DNA of 64,000 nt, from positions 11,922,001 through 11,986,000 of the forward strand of contig BSBN01000849.1 in the NCBI GenBank assembly GCA_027924645.1, given 5' to 3'. This document shows, piece after piece, positions 36,446 through 48,579 of the stretch. The position numbers and the translations under genes are program-made. Numbering within the stretch: position 1 is the stretch's first letter; every line of letters starts with the position of its first letter. Source of the stretch: Cunninghamia lanceolata. Its lineage: Eukaryota > Streptophyta > Pinopsida > Cupressales > Cupressaceae. The notes under the pieces are model-generated. The model was given only the letters and a program-made list of their open reading frames with translations, was not told the origin of the DNA and made no database searches.

Positions 36446-38779
36446 TCAAGTTTCATTTTCAATTTTTATAAAGCAACTTTTGGAAGTCTAGATCATGTTA
36501 ATGGGTAATTACAAATTACAAATAGTAAATGGAATAAATATAATTTTGTAGTTTACAAGGTTAATGGCACCTTATTCCAACAAAGACAGTCTAGAAAAGA
36601 TGACATAATCAAAGACAAGGTAGGAATGTGACTACTACTTATGCAAAAGTATGGGTTGATTAATTAGAATCCAAGAGGTAGTACATATAGGGCATAATCA
36701 ACTAAGAATAACTAGTCGTGCCAATAATAGGAAGAGATCACTAAGAATATTGGTTCTCTAAGAATAGGAAAAAGAAACCACTTAATTTAGACAAAAGCTA
36801 AACTAGGCACACCAAGAATAGCTCATGGATTAACATAGACTCATGCACTCCTAAGAAAGCTTAATATACACCAACAATATGGAGACCCTCATGTATCACC
36901 ATTTCTACTTGATCTTGTTGTAGTTGTCTCATTCCTCTTGATGATGTAGATAACATACCTTATATCTTATGATGAGACTTTATCTAATGAGCTTGAGTAT
37001 ATGGATATCTTGATTCTCTAGATTCAAAGACCTCTCTTTCTCCCTCTACTCCTATTGATATCACATCATTTGCATCACCTATTCCTTCTTCCAATGTTTT
37101 AGTGCAACAAGATCATATCAGTCTTCCTTATTGGGATTCCTATATATCTGACATATCATTCTAGTTTGTGGAGTCTCATCTTTCAAATTTTAAGGACACG
37201 TTTGAGGGGTTATCTCTCCTCTTTGATGAGATTTATGGCATAGTTGTTGTCACACTCTATCTTTGTCTTTGGAGATAGATTACGTTGAGTTTTCCTATTT
37301 TCTTGGATTGTCACATTCTTTGATTAGGCATGTAATCTAGACACATGATGGGATTCTTACCAGACTACCAATCCTAGCAGCAAACTTACACCAATTTCAA
37401 CCAATTTGAATTTCATAATTTTGCACATTCTAGTGCACCTACAGGAATTCAAGTTTATCCACCAGTACAAAATTACAAGAAAAATAGAGGATTCAAACAT
37501 TCAATTCAGCTCACATAAATTTACTAGCATATAGATTAAAAGAAAACATTTATTTGAATTCAATTCCAAGTATACAATTTGAATTTGCAAATCCCCTATT
37601 TAATGTCTCCTCATTATTTGTTTTAACCTCCCAATATCAATCTATCTCCTCTTGAAACTAGTAAATCTACACATTATAGTCCACTTCATTTACCAACCCA
37701 ATTCTCCATGTCACACACTTTGCAATGTCAATCTAATGTTACCTTCTCTTCTTGTACTCTGAATTCTCTTTTCGCATCTTGGTCAGACCTCAAGGAAATG
37801 TCATTCTACCTTCTTCATTGTGTTTTCAAAGAATGACAAGTGAACTGTCCATTATCTCCTAGCCCAATCAACTTATTTTCTTTAATAGTTCATAAAAACT
37901 CAGACATTATTTTCCAATGGCAAGAAGATTACAAAAATTCCACACTTGGATGTCACATTTCAATGAAATGAATAGTCTTCACAGAGCCAAAGGATGCCTC
38001 CTTTGACAATGTTAATAATAAATATTATCCAAAGTAGATTTTAATAATTATATCCAACAGGAATTTCACTAAATTTTTGTTTCTTTGACCAAGTCTAACA
38101 GGAAAGCCATATGCCAAACTGTCCACCGTGGGTTTCAATATTTACAAACTTATCTAAGTTGAATCCTTTGATATTGAATTCCTCATCCATTGGTGCCAAA
38201 TTGACCCTTCCTTCCCCATCATTTGTTTCTCTTACTATTTAATTAATTTCAATTTGTTTCTCTTTAATTATGTCTGCTATGATATGGTTGGGAATGTATT
38301 CATGGTGCTTTCCTTTGAAAACAAAATTCAAAATTCAAAATGAAACTTCACTCCATTCCGAAGTAGTTAATATATATTACAATGGGTTTCACCATTTGAA
38401 GACTTGATGACTCATGCCAGATAGTTGAAATCGACCAAAAGAACTCCATAAATGTTTTACCGACACCCACAACACCTTTGAAATACTTCGACAACATATG
38501 ACAAATGAACAATGTCACCAACACATCACACCAACAAATTAGAACTGAATCAAAATTGACCCAAAAACTAATGTGATGTGAAGACACCAGTAGCTGCAAA
38601 AAACACTGCCACGCCGTAAAATACAACTAAAGCAACAAATAATGAAAACAAAAACCAAATTTGGATCAAACATTCTTTTAGGTTGATGCAGGGTAGCATG
38701 TGCTCCCAGGTTCTCCTGGATCAACATGGAGCACCTGATTTTTTGGAATCTTTTGATTGTGATATGTGGACACTTGAGT
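36446..38779. other. Spacer; possible degraded copia sequence
   Basis: No gene is supported. The stretch 36990-37130 is serine/proline-coding in texture, like the region between copia integrase and RT, but no diagnostic motif was found. Confidence 0.35.
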
Positions 38780-39690
38780 AGTTTTCAGAGACATCATACT
38801 TCATGAGGCTATTTTCCTCCACTCTTGTTTTGGCGATGGAGTTTCTTCTACAAATACCATTGGATTTATTTATTCTCAAGGGGAGAAATTTTGTTTGTAG
38901 GCATTGCATCGTGTTTTGTCTTCTTGCATGCACCATTGGCACAGGAGCTACTTCATTATGAGGGGTACATCTTATCTCATTATTTCTCTCCTATGGAGGG
39001 ACAATTCATTGTATATTTTTGTTGGATATTGTCCTATGGGGGTTTTGAGTCCTCCTTCTATCACTTGTACATGTTTGTTTATGCGTTCTCACTTTTGGGG
39101 AGGAGTTTTGTCCCATGTGGTTTTATCTTTTTCTCCAATTGAGATTTGTTGTTCATGAGTACCTAACATGGCCTAGTATCTAACACTCATTCATGCATTC
39201 ATGTTTAGTTTTCTTCTCCCTAAGTTGCACTTAAGGGGGGTGTTAGTGTAAAAAGAGACATTACCTAGTTAGTCATTTCTAGGTTCTCTTCACACTAGTC
39301 TTCTTAAATTTACTTAGTTTTCCTTTAGAGTATTTAATAATGTACATCTATGTGCATTTAATATTTTTGCACTAGTTGTCTCATGTCATAGCATTAAGAC
39401 ACATATCATATCACAAGCTTGTCATATATGCATTTATTACTAGTTTCTAGGTGCATTTATTATTTGTGAAATCTAGTTTGTGTTTCCACTTTGTCGGCCT
39501 TATTCCTTTTCACTCTTCATTGCCTATATAAAGAATGTATCACATTGTATATTTCAAGCCAAGCCATGTAATGCATTATAATCATGTTCTATGCAATGTA
39601 ATTCAACTTTGTTTAAAGTCAAGCTCCACATCATTTCTTGGCATTGAAGCTTTGATGTCGCTTGTCTCTTGTTATTGAAGGTTGTTGTGA
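38780..39690 (+). mobile_element. 3' end of a copia-type element with LTR
   Basis: A polypurine tract CACTTAAGGGGGG (39228-39240) is followed by TGTTAGTG at 39241, the start of a 3' LTR with a promoter-like CCTATATAAAG at about 39525. The coding texture just before it (38900-39240) ends KLHLRGVLV, much like the minus-strand end of the gag-only copia element at 50-100 (KLCLRGVLV), so the two may be related families. No 5' partner is present, and the LTR end is obscured where the inverted copia piece begins. Confidence 0.6.
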
Positions 39691-40376
39691 TTATAGGTGA
39701 TCATAGGTCTCCTTGGAGTCAAGATCGACTCTTACAACAAGGTTACTATCTTCTTCAGCAAGAAATATGTAAAAGATTCTTCTAAAACATTCATTAATAC
39801 ATAATCTAAAAAATAGACAAATAGTAGTTTTTATTTTATTATCTAATCCATTCCACTTCTCATCAAACATAACTTTAGGCTTTACCAAAGAAGATACCAC
39901 TATCCATTAATCTCTCTCAACTAGGAGGTTTTCAACCTTTAACTTCTTTAACTTGAAGTTCTAAGCATTGATTTTTTCTATATAAGACTTTGATTCTCCA
40001 TGAACCCAAAAATACACACACTTTGCATTCTCATAAGTCCCTTAAAGGCTCCCATTAAATCTAGTTAAATTCATGTACTAGAACATACCTACGTCTTATG
40101 GTTTCATAATAGTTGAGGGTTTCACCACAACACATGTAAGGATATGATTCCAAACAATGTGGTTCTTTCCCAGACAACACACTTTAATACTAAATGTTGA
40201 GAATTAAATCTCTATTATAGTCAACAAATAAATTGAGATATTAGAACACCTTAAAATTATGTGATCAAATTCACTTGCATATGCTTGACAATTCAACTAA
40301 CATTAAGGAAAAACATGAAATAATATGCAAACCATAAATATACACATGAGACAAATATTTTTGTGGGAAATTGGTC
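39690..40376 (-). mobile_element. Truncated copia-type LTR plus gag start, minus strand
   Basis: On the minus strand 40376-40192 matches the end of the LTR at 54800-54956, including ATTCTCAACA and a degenerate primer-binding site. The sequence then continues into a gag-like leader (39900-39691, SSLVKPKVMFDEKWNGLDNK). It is an inverted copy of 54800-55430, lies 13 kb away and lacks the first part of the LTR. Its truncated LTR abuts the EF-hand copy 2 promoter. Confidence 0.7.
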
Positions 40377-40399
40377 CAAAAAACGTGGGCATCTTGATG

Positions 40400-40672
40400 A
40401 TGATGAATGAGGAAGATGTTTCAAAACAACGATATTGTGTTATTCAAGTCCTTCACTATAGTGGTTGGTCGGCTACTGCCAACCCTTGCTTTTCCTTGTA
40501 ATGATCTTGAAGCTCCTCCTCTGCCTCTTATAAATATGGATTAATCCTTCCCATCATCCATTAAGTTGTGCGCCATATTCACATTTTTTATTTCTATTGC
40601 ATTACAAAGGTCATCGATTTTCGGGTCTGCTTTTATCATTTTATAGATTATTACTGCGTTTTTCTTCTTAAA
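40400..40672 (+). promoter_or_regulatory. Promoter and 5' leader of EF-hand copy 2
   Basis: TATAAAT at 40529 sits 144 bp before the ATG at 40673, matching copy 1 in position. Homology to copy 1 extends upstream to about 40400, where the copia LTR truncation lies. The upstream frame from 40568 is leader sequence and is not included in the protein. Confidence 0.65.
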
Positions 40673-41128
40673 ATGGCCGATGCGAATGAAATTCGAAAAG
40701 TATATGAAATGCTGGACCAAAATGCAGATGGAGTCCTTACCGTGGATGAATTCGGCATCTTCAACCATGAACAAGATGAAGGAGAAAACGAGCCAGAGAA
40801 TTTGATGGAAGCATTGAAAATTTTTTATCAGAGTGACGACGGATACATCTCTTGTGAAGAGCCGCTCTCCACGATGGGATTGATCTTACAAACCCAAGAT
40901 CCCCAACAATGCGAGCTAGACGATTTGATGGAAGCATTCAAGAGTTTTGACGAGTTTGGTAAGTTTGGTGATTTTTTCAACCACGAACAAGATGAAGGAG
41001 AAAACGAGCTAGACGATTTGATGGAAGCATTCAAGATTTTTGATCAGAATGACGACGGATACACCTGGTGTGAAAGAGCTGCAAGAAGTGCTCTCCACGA
41101 TGGGATTTCGCTGAATTCAAAACTATGA
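40673..41128 (+). CDS. Calmodulin-like EF-hand protein, copy 2 (rearranged open frame)
   Basis: 151 residues. The start MADANEIRKVYEML matches copy 1, which sets the ATG. EF loop 1 is canonical (DQNADGVLTVDE), but helix F, loop 2 and helix E of hand 3 are deleted, so FGIFNHEQDEGENE follows at once. Loop 3 is weakened (YQSDDGYISCEE). The block NHEQDEGENE...DDLMEAFK then repeats from about 40916, giving a second loop 3 (DQNDDGYTWCER). After it the frame is shifted, so hand 4 is replaced by RAARSALHDGISLNSKL. The family consists of calcium sensors acting in cytosol or nucleus. The open frame may be transcribed, but as a calcium sensor it is probably impaired. Confidence 0.7.
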   Translation: MADANEIRKVYEMLDQNADGVLTVDEFGIFNHEQDEGENEPENLMEALKIFYQSDDGYISCEEPLSTMGLILQTQDPQQCELDDLMEAFKSFDEFGKFGDFFNHEQDEGENELDDLMEAFKIFDQNDDGYTWCERAARSALHDGISLNSKL

Positions 41129-42464
41129 TGTCTTCTAAACATTCTGCGTGAGTAACCAGGAGTAGGTGTATTCAGTACAATTAAACAGCCACACCTTACA
41201 TTTTGGCAAGCCGTCATTCGAGCACAGGTTTAATGTTATGATAGTTTTAAGTAATCTTTAATACTAGCGATTAGACCCATAGGTTCAATGGGCACTCAGA
41301 TATTTTTAGTATTACATTGAAATATAGTTAGAGTTAGATAAATTTGTGATTGAATGAGTTTGAGTTTTGATAAAGAAATTTTTTATAGCAAGTATTAACA
41401 AGAGACACATTGGGTTAGGTTCCTGCCTTTGCAATGTTGAATAAACTAAATGAATTGTAATTGATAATAAGTATTGCATTCCCCTAACCTCAATGTTTTC
41501 TTGCTTTTGTGTGTAGCTTAGTTGGAAAATTATGTTATTATTGAAATTATATTGTCACATATCGATTGATTATTGAATTAATTATTTCAATAATGTATTG
41601 TTGTTATTTAGTAAAAATCTAAATCTAATTATTGTCTTGCCTAATTTTAAAAGAACCAACCATAAAATTGCTTGCTTTAATCTTAAAATTGCATTAGAAT
41701 CATGAGGTGTCCACTGTAGTGAAAAAATTGATATCAGTCATATGATCATATACAAAAGGTAGCTAACATCATAATCACTTACTAAATTTGAATTCCCAAC
41801 TGCTGACAAGGTCTTACATGATGCAAATGGTCCAACTTAGAACCATCATATATAGCAAGCTAGCTCTCATGAACAACCAACAAGTGAACTTGATCATTAT
41901 GGAAATGAGATGTAGAATACAAGTCATAGAAGTTTTATCAAACTCTAAGGGTCTGTGAAATATTGCGCAAGACTGTAACAGTTTGAACATCTTCCCAACA
42001 CATTGAACCTCTTGAAAATCATTGTAAGTCTGCATTACAATGCAAAGAAGCCTATGTAAATCCATAATAGGCATGCCTAATGTTTCCAAGCCAAGATAGG
42101 AGTCTAAAAGCTTTTTCAAACAATAGGAAGTTATATCACACATGCCAAAGTCTTATTTTAGTGTAGACTAAATAGTTAAAGGGTCTACGAATCCATTAAC
42201 ATTTAAAAGGTCTATTAATCTAGAATCTAATATCTGATCACAGTTATAAATTACTTGTCACAATGACACATTAAGTAACATTCATTTTCCTGTAATTTCA
42301 AGACACACAACCCTAATCCTCTCGCTTCAATTTAACACATGATCAATTACAATTACATTTCACTTACAACAATCCATTTATCACATTATTTCCCTTCAAT
42401 TACATATATACAATCTCTTACATATTTTCCGAGTATCTTGGAAAAGTGAACAAACATGTCACTT
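41129..42464. other. Spacer; 3' UTR of EF-hand copy 2 then unrecognised sequence
   Basis: The first roughly 100 bp resemble the 3' end of EF-hand copy 1 (the hand 4 coding tail is here out of frame, with a TGA at about 41149). Nothing else was recognised. Confidence 0.4.
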
Positions 42465-43185
42465 CTAAAACCAAGAAAACCCAAAGTGGGAGTGGCAATC
42501 ATTAGTCATTAGCAAAGCAGGGGGCTTTCTCACTTGTGATCCTTCCTCAATCTCCGCAGTGTTTGGCTGGTCTCGTTTGTCACTAATGTTGTCTTTGCTT
42601 TTGCCCCATAAAATGGCATACAGACCTCCGAATATCATCACCGTACCAATTGCACTGTTGAAAGAAAAAGTAAACACATCAGATGTGCTAATTACTACCC
42701 TTTGATATTCTCATTCCTGTGGAAGCAAAAGTAAGCACAACATCAATTAGTTAAATGATTTAAAACCCCACCTTCCCAAATGTATTAAATCACCCAAAAA
42801 TAAGAATGACAATATAGCTAAGCAGACAGTAAAGACTGGCATGAATATTGCAACAAATATAGGTCCTCTTTTCTGAACACACTAGTATTGCAATGGATAG
42901 GTCAAGCCATGGCAAGTCACTACCTGCCACAATTCAGCTCTTCAAAATTAATTACAGATACTTAAAAAGTTTGGTTCTTGTAAGAGATAGACAGCACTAG
43001 ACAATGACAATATTTACACTTACACCCCAGATTATAATTACAACTCCATTCCAATCCACAACCCATGATTCTCTATCAATGCCCTTGTCTTGTATCATTA
43101 CATAGATAGCAATTTCCATAGAGCCAAGAAGGACTGCCATTGTTGTAAGAGATAATGGTACCGGATACTTCTTTAATGCCTTGTC
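42465..43185 (-). pseudogene. WAT1-related (UMAMIT/EamA) transporter, last three exons
   Basis: Exons on the minus strand are 43185-43024, 42923-42772 and 42654-42465, all with AG acceptors and GT donors and phases that join correctly. Exon a reads KALKKYPVPLSLTTM and a membrane segment; exon b has GLTYPLQY, a stop, then CVQKRGPIFVAIF and FLFLGDLIHLG; exon c has GTVMIFGGLYAILWGKSKD and a hydrophilic tail. These proteins have ten membrane spans in two EamA repeats and move amino acids or auxin-related solutes across plasma or vacuolar membranes. The only visible lesion is TAG where the family has tryptophan (QYWCVQ), near 42882. The N-terminal exons were not found upstream (43200-45600), so it is a truncated relic unless they lie beyond an undetected long intron. 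Confidence 0.82.
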
Positions 43186-45668
43186 CTGCATGCATGGTAG
43201 TGGTCACAGATTTCCATTAGAAGAGATGATATGAATGAAAAATAGTAACCTAAATAAAATTACATTACAGTGACCAAATGATGGAGGAGATTAAGAACAT
43301 CTGCCAAGGAGAATTTGCAGGATTTTAAGGGCATTTGACAACTCATTGCTTCTTAACAAGAGTTACTTACATGTTGCAAATGCAACATATGACTTTAGTT
43401 TATAATTTTTATAGGAAAAAGTTCTCTTATAATTATTTTAACATGGTGTGTTAGAATTTTTACAAAGGTCAATGGACTCTAAAATTACAACTAGCTTAGA
43501 ATAAATTCCCAGTGTGTTCAGAGCTTTCAATGGTATAAGAAGCCAATCTGTCAAACTAGCCAGCTATCCTTGGGGTCACATTGCAATTCTATTCGCCTAA
43601 TACAGAAAGGCTTCAAGTCACTGGTGGAGAAGCAGCTATCTTTCAGCATAAGGTTGCATTTATTTGGAAAAACTAAAACAGCTATTAAGTAGGCCAGTGA
43701 CCAAGTCAAAATTGATCCTAGTAAAGACTATTTTTGGAAAACAGTAGTAGTTGCTGGGTAATCCAATGAACAAGTCAAAATTGATCAAAGAAAACACTTT
43801 TTGATAGGACTACTCAAATAGTAAATATTAATCTCTATATATTTTTAATTTACTTTAGAGATAAGTTCTTTTTTAAAGGATAGTAAGCTTTAAATTTGAT
43901 GGTTTGATGACCTCCTTTGATAGTCAAGTTTGTTTTGAGTGAAGCCTATTTTAAAGAGGCAGTTATCAGTTATTTTCATGGTATTCATTATATTTTCTGA
44001 TATATATTTTATATAGAGATTTATGTAAGAAAGGATCAAGTTTTGTATGGATTATCAGATAAAGTCAGGGGAGAGGATTCAATAACTGTACATGTGTTAA
44101 TAGTTGTTATAATGTTTAGTAGTAAAGGCTTAAATCTTGCATGGATCATAAGATTTAATTAGGGCAGAAGGTTTAATAGTTGCCCATATGTTAATAGTTG
44201 TTATGATGTTAAATAGTAAGGGCTTTGTTTTTGTTTTTGTATTTCAAATTCTTCTAAACACTATTACTATTAAAAAAATTCAGATTCCAGTTTTGGTTTT
44301 TCTGTGCGGTAAAGTATTCCACATTCAAAGAATTGTCAAATTAAAAATATCCATGATTATAAACTGAGAAATTGCAGAATAATCTTATGTTTTTCCTTTG
44401 TTCAAATCTTTATACGTATAGTCTATACACCCTAGTACCAAACTTCTTTGGGACTTGGAATCATGTCAGTTGGAGCCTCGGATTCTTAAACCTTTAGTTC
44501 AATCATTTCAAAGAAATATCAAGGAGTACATATTCAATGCCAGAAGGCCTCTTGCTTAACTTTATTTGGTACATAATTCAATGCCAGAAGGCCTCTTGAT
44601 TCTGTAATTGAAAAGCCAACACCAAGGATTAAAGAATAAAACTGTGATATCGATTTAACTAACAGAGTTTGAATTTTCCTCTGTAAAAATAGAAAAGGGG
44701 AATTGTAAAGAAAAAAATGTGCTGGCAATTCCATCTGGCACCAGGTGACTGTGAAAAGTAACAAAATATTGATAAAAATAATAAGAATACTTTAAAAAAC
44801 TTTTGAAATTATAATTGAAAATGCTATACAGAGGCTAACACAGCAAGAGCTTAAATTAAAATAAAGAATATAAACAAGAGCTTAAATTAAAATAAAGAAT
44901 ATCAACAATATCCAGTGGCTGACAACAAAAAGATCGGAAAGGGGACAAGAAAGAAACAAGACCTCGTAATACTATAGGAGATCTAAAAAGTTTTAGCAAA
45001 AGTTGAGATTGAAAAATATCATTATGGTAAAGGAAAGGATTTTCAAAGTGAATTCCATTAGGTTACCATCCCAATGGACACTTTCTAAAACTAGCATTAA
45101 GGACCATAGAGAACATAGAAATTTTTCCCGAATGTAATTTTCTTTGCAATTATATATTAGTTGAACAATATTTCAATGTAGACGTAGAAGAAAATTTAAA
45201 TAGGCTATTATTTGAGATAAGTCATAAAAATTAATACCTGTGATTTTTTCCTAATACAATGGCATATCTTTGGGTGAGACTTTCATTTCACACTAGCATC
45301 CACTTACCTATCTATTTGAAAACGAGCGCAGGCTAAGGCAGTCATGTAATTTTGGAAAATGAGAACAACATTATTTTATTTTGGAAAATGAGAGCCACCA
45401 TTATTTCATTTTGGAGACTTTTTCAAGTACGGTGAAGCCGCTGGAAATCTGCAAGCTTCATTAAGATATTTTAAAACATATTGTTCTGGATTGGCACCAG
45501 TGCCTAAGGGATGTTCTCAAGAGGTAAATGCATTGGCACTTTCACAAGGGAGCTCCAAGTCTAAATAACCAAGACATGATAAAGCTTTGAAATTGGGTAA
45601 AATACAGCATCCAACTTTGTTGAATAGGGTATACCTAGGTGGAGTAACTTTGATGGAAACAATGCCCA
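43186..45668. other. Spacer upstream of the WAT1 exons
   Basis: No N-terminal WAT1 exon, LTR terminus or other gene was recognised. A short local duplication, CAATGCCAGAAGGCCTCTTG, occurs at about 44534 and 44579, and AGAGCTTAAATTAAAATAAAG is repeated near 44845 and 44876. Confidence 0.4.
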
Positions 45669-46759
45669 TCACTCCAGCCATCAAAGGCCAATGTCATGAT
45701 GTTCAAGGAACTTACCAGATGAAAAAATATAAAAGTGGTAGATTCAGTCTCTAAAACAAATTGCACTGTTATGTTGTTTAAGGAACTTACCAAATGAAAA
45801 AATATGAAAGTGGTAGATTCAATCTCTAAAACAAATTGCACTGAAGGTTATGTTATTTAAGGAAATTTTTAAATCAAAAAGTATTAGATGTTAGTTTCAA
45901 AATCTCTCAAACAAATTGCAGCAGCATAGAATATGAAACAATCTTACAGCAAGAGAGCCCAAGAATTTTTCAACAGTCCCTACTCCACACCAGTAGGTAG
46001 GTATGTTAATAATTTATTAATAATTAAATACCTAACTATTCTAACGCAAAGAACAAGGTCAAATAAAAAATTTGAAAAATTTGCATAACCTAATCTCAAC
46101 TTAAAATGGAGGGCATCCAAATGAATGTCTAATATTACCCTAAATTAATAACAATACAATAAGTAATAATAATAATAATGCCCTTTCACTGTTTTTTATA
46201 GTTTAATCTAAGATCCCTCTCCCTTCGTGCATGCAGGAATTAAAATATGTTTTAGGTTTGTTTGTGTCAGTCAGGGGTTGGACATGAATATATCAGCACT
46301 TGGTTAAGCAATTTCCATTATATTGAAGCAAAAAGCTAACAGCCATATCTCTGCCACCAAAAATGGACACTATTCCTTAAGGTAAACCAGGATGATCCAA
46401 ACAAACAGGAATGTTGGAGCCAAAATCCCTATAACTGAAATGAAAAATATCTAAAGATTATTTAAAGCTGAACTTTCAAATTTGACAAGCAAAAAACACA
46501 TAAATCTACAAGACATAACACCTATAGCTTCCAATGTTCCTTGCTACTTCAAATGCCAAGATTTAAAATATTCACAAGAACATCTAATTTGATAGAAAAG
46601 CAAGTAAGTTATATTCAATTGTGAGTTAGATTTAATTGGATATATTCAATGTTTCCCTGATTTATCTTTAGAATTTAATTTAGACATTAATGTCCAAAAC
46701 ATGGAGGCATCGAAAAAGCTAGTTTGCTTATAGTGGGTTAAAAGACTAGCCAATTGTAG
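45669..46759 (+). repeat. 1.1-kb dispersed duplication, copy 2
   Basis: Collinear with 32243-33354, including the initial 75-bp tandem units (from about 45695) and the TAATAATAATAAT run. One difference is a missing duplicated GAATTCAAGAGAGCCCAA segment. Confidence 0.85.
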
Positions 46760-47385
46760 TTTTGGCCAGGATGTTAATATCTTCATAAGAACTTAGCATT
46801 TCTATAGCATCACAGGGGCAACAAATGTTCCTTGTATGTGTGGAATTTAATTCTAACCTTATCTAATAGTCTATGTACCTACAAGATCAAACTATATCTA
46901 AGGGCATCATGACTATCGTGTTTAGAATGACAATTCTTCACATGTTCCAACAAGCTTCACTATGTCTTAGTATACATGGGAAGATTCATTCTTTGTTTAC
47001 AGAGTCATCAGTTCATACAATGGGTACCAAAGCTGCTATGGTTCTTCATACCTAGTATGCATATATCCATCTCACATACTAAATGCTCTAAGATGATAAA
47101 AATCAGCACAAAATAGCAAGCACTATCCGTGTATGTCCGTCTCTATCCATCTATCACTCCATTTTGTGACATCAATACACATTCACTATCTTCTCACCAT
47201 CTCTCACCTTACTAACTTTCTTCCTTTACCTCTATCCCATCTTTCTTCTTCCTTTCATGAGTTTCTCCTTGACAATTTCATTCTTTTGTCCAAACTCCCG
47301 AGGGGACATCCTTCATTCATCTCTTCATTTCACTCGGGCATGTCAACAATTTCTTTGAAACAATGCTATAAAATGCATTGTCTCA
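46760..47385. other. Pyrimidine-rich spacer before a polypurine tract
   Basis: Open frames at 46873-47055 and 47133-47429 have no recognisable family. The position just before a PPT/LTR junction suggests non-coding 3' sequence of a gypsy element. Confidence 0.35.
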
Positions 47386-47640
47386 AAGAGGGGCAAAATG
47401 TAGGTCACGTTAAAAATTGCCCTAAATAATCTTACCTATAGTTAAATAAATATTTATATTTATTTAATTATCATTGTTTGAATTCCCTCCAAATTAAATA
47501 AATATTTATATTTATTTAAATATTTAGCTTTCAATCCCACTTATAATTAAATAAATACTTCTATTTATTTAATTATCTATCTTTTTCTTCTATAGTTAAA
47601 TAAATATTTTTATTTATTTAATTATTCATAGGCCAGAAAT
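47386..47640 (+). mobile_element. Gypsy-type polypurine tract and 3' LTR start with four AT palindromes
   Basis: AAAGAGGGGCAAAATG (47385-47400) has the form of a gypsy polypurine tract just before an LTR starting TGTAGGTCACG at 47399. Four inverted repeats of the TAAATAAATA...TATTTATTTA type lie at about 47440-47470, 47492-47521, 47543-47576 and 47593-47625. The LTR end and the 5' partner were not found. Confidence 0.5.
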
Positions 47641-48579
47641 TGAATAAATTTTGCCATATCCATCTCTCACTTTTCTCTCTTCTTTTAGCATCTTTATCTT
47701 ATATCTCCTTTTTGTTTTGGAAACTTTCTCCAGTTTTCATTAGTTAACTAAGTGTGATTTTGGAAGCTTTATCTCCACCATTTATCTTCAATTTGTTAGA
47801 TAATTCATCAATATCTTCTATCAATCATAATATCAACTTTCCCATCTTTTCTTCCATGATCTTGATCATTGATTTTTCATCATCAAAAATCTATAAAATC
47901 AATCATTCTCTTCTTCTTTTAGAACCCTCGGATGATGTAGAGAAAGTTCACTCGATCTTTTTATTGTACTATTGATATCTAAGAGAAAATGTCATTTACT
48001 CCATTTCTCCCAAGGCAAAGTAGAGGAGAGCAATGGAGTGCAATTAAGGTGAAATTATTCTACGTTTTAATGATGTTTATAGTTGTGTTTTGATTTCATC
48101 TTATTTCCTAGATTGTTGTGATTGTTTGATATATGTTATGGTTAAATTTATAGTTACTCATTAATGACTAAAACGCTTCCCTTGGAAAACTTGAAAAGTG
48201 AACTTTTATAGAGGCTTGTCGGTGAAATCACCCATTGGCAAACTAGTTTGTCAGCAAACTAAGCCGTTGGCAAACTTAACAGTTTGCGAACTAGAGATTT
48301 CTCTGATTGGTTCTAACTTAGCCAATTTGCATCCAAACTTACCAAAACTGAACTGGAGATATCACCCTATTGTTTCTTCTACATGATGATGCTCTCAAGT
48401 TGGCCAAACAAGTCTAAAATTGCCTCCTGAAACAAAAACAAATTCTACAAAGAAACAAAGCCAAAAACCAACTTCAAAAATGAAACATATTTTTGGTGAC
48501 ATAGGATTGCAAGTGAACCTGGATGCTCCTACATCAAACACGTCGAGTAAGAAATGTTTGTTGAGGCTGCAACTCAACA
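47641..48579. other. Spacer, perhaps the rest of the gypsy LTR
   Basis: No gene is supported. CAAACT/AGTTTG motifs cluster at 48220-48290 (GGCAAACTAGTTTG and similar). LTR sequence may continue into this stretch. Confidence 0.35.

Noticed and set aside
40568..40672. N-terminal extension of EF-hand copy 2 (35 residues)
   Set aside because: It is homologous to the 5' leader of copy 1, and the conserved start MADxNEIR is at 40673.
47133..47429. 98-residue plus-strand frame
   Set aside because: Pyrimidine-rich low-complexity sequence running across the gypsy polypurine tract into the LTR.
47440..47630. CRISPR-like array (four regularly spaced repeats)
   Set aside because: The repeats are AT palindromes in a plant LTR with degenerate units; there is no cas context and the host is eukaryotic.
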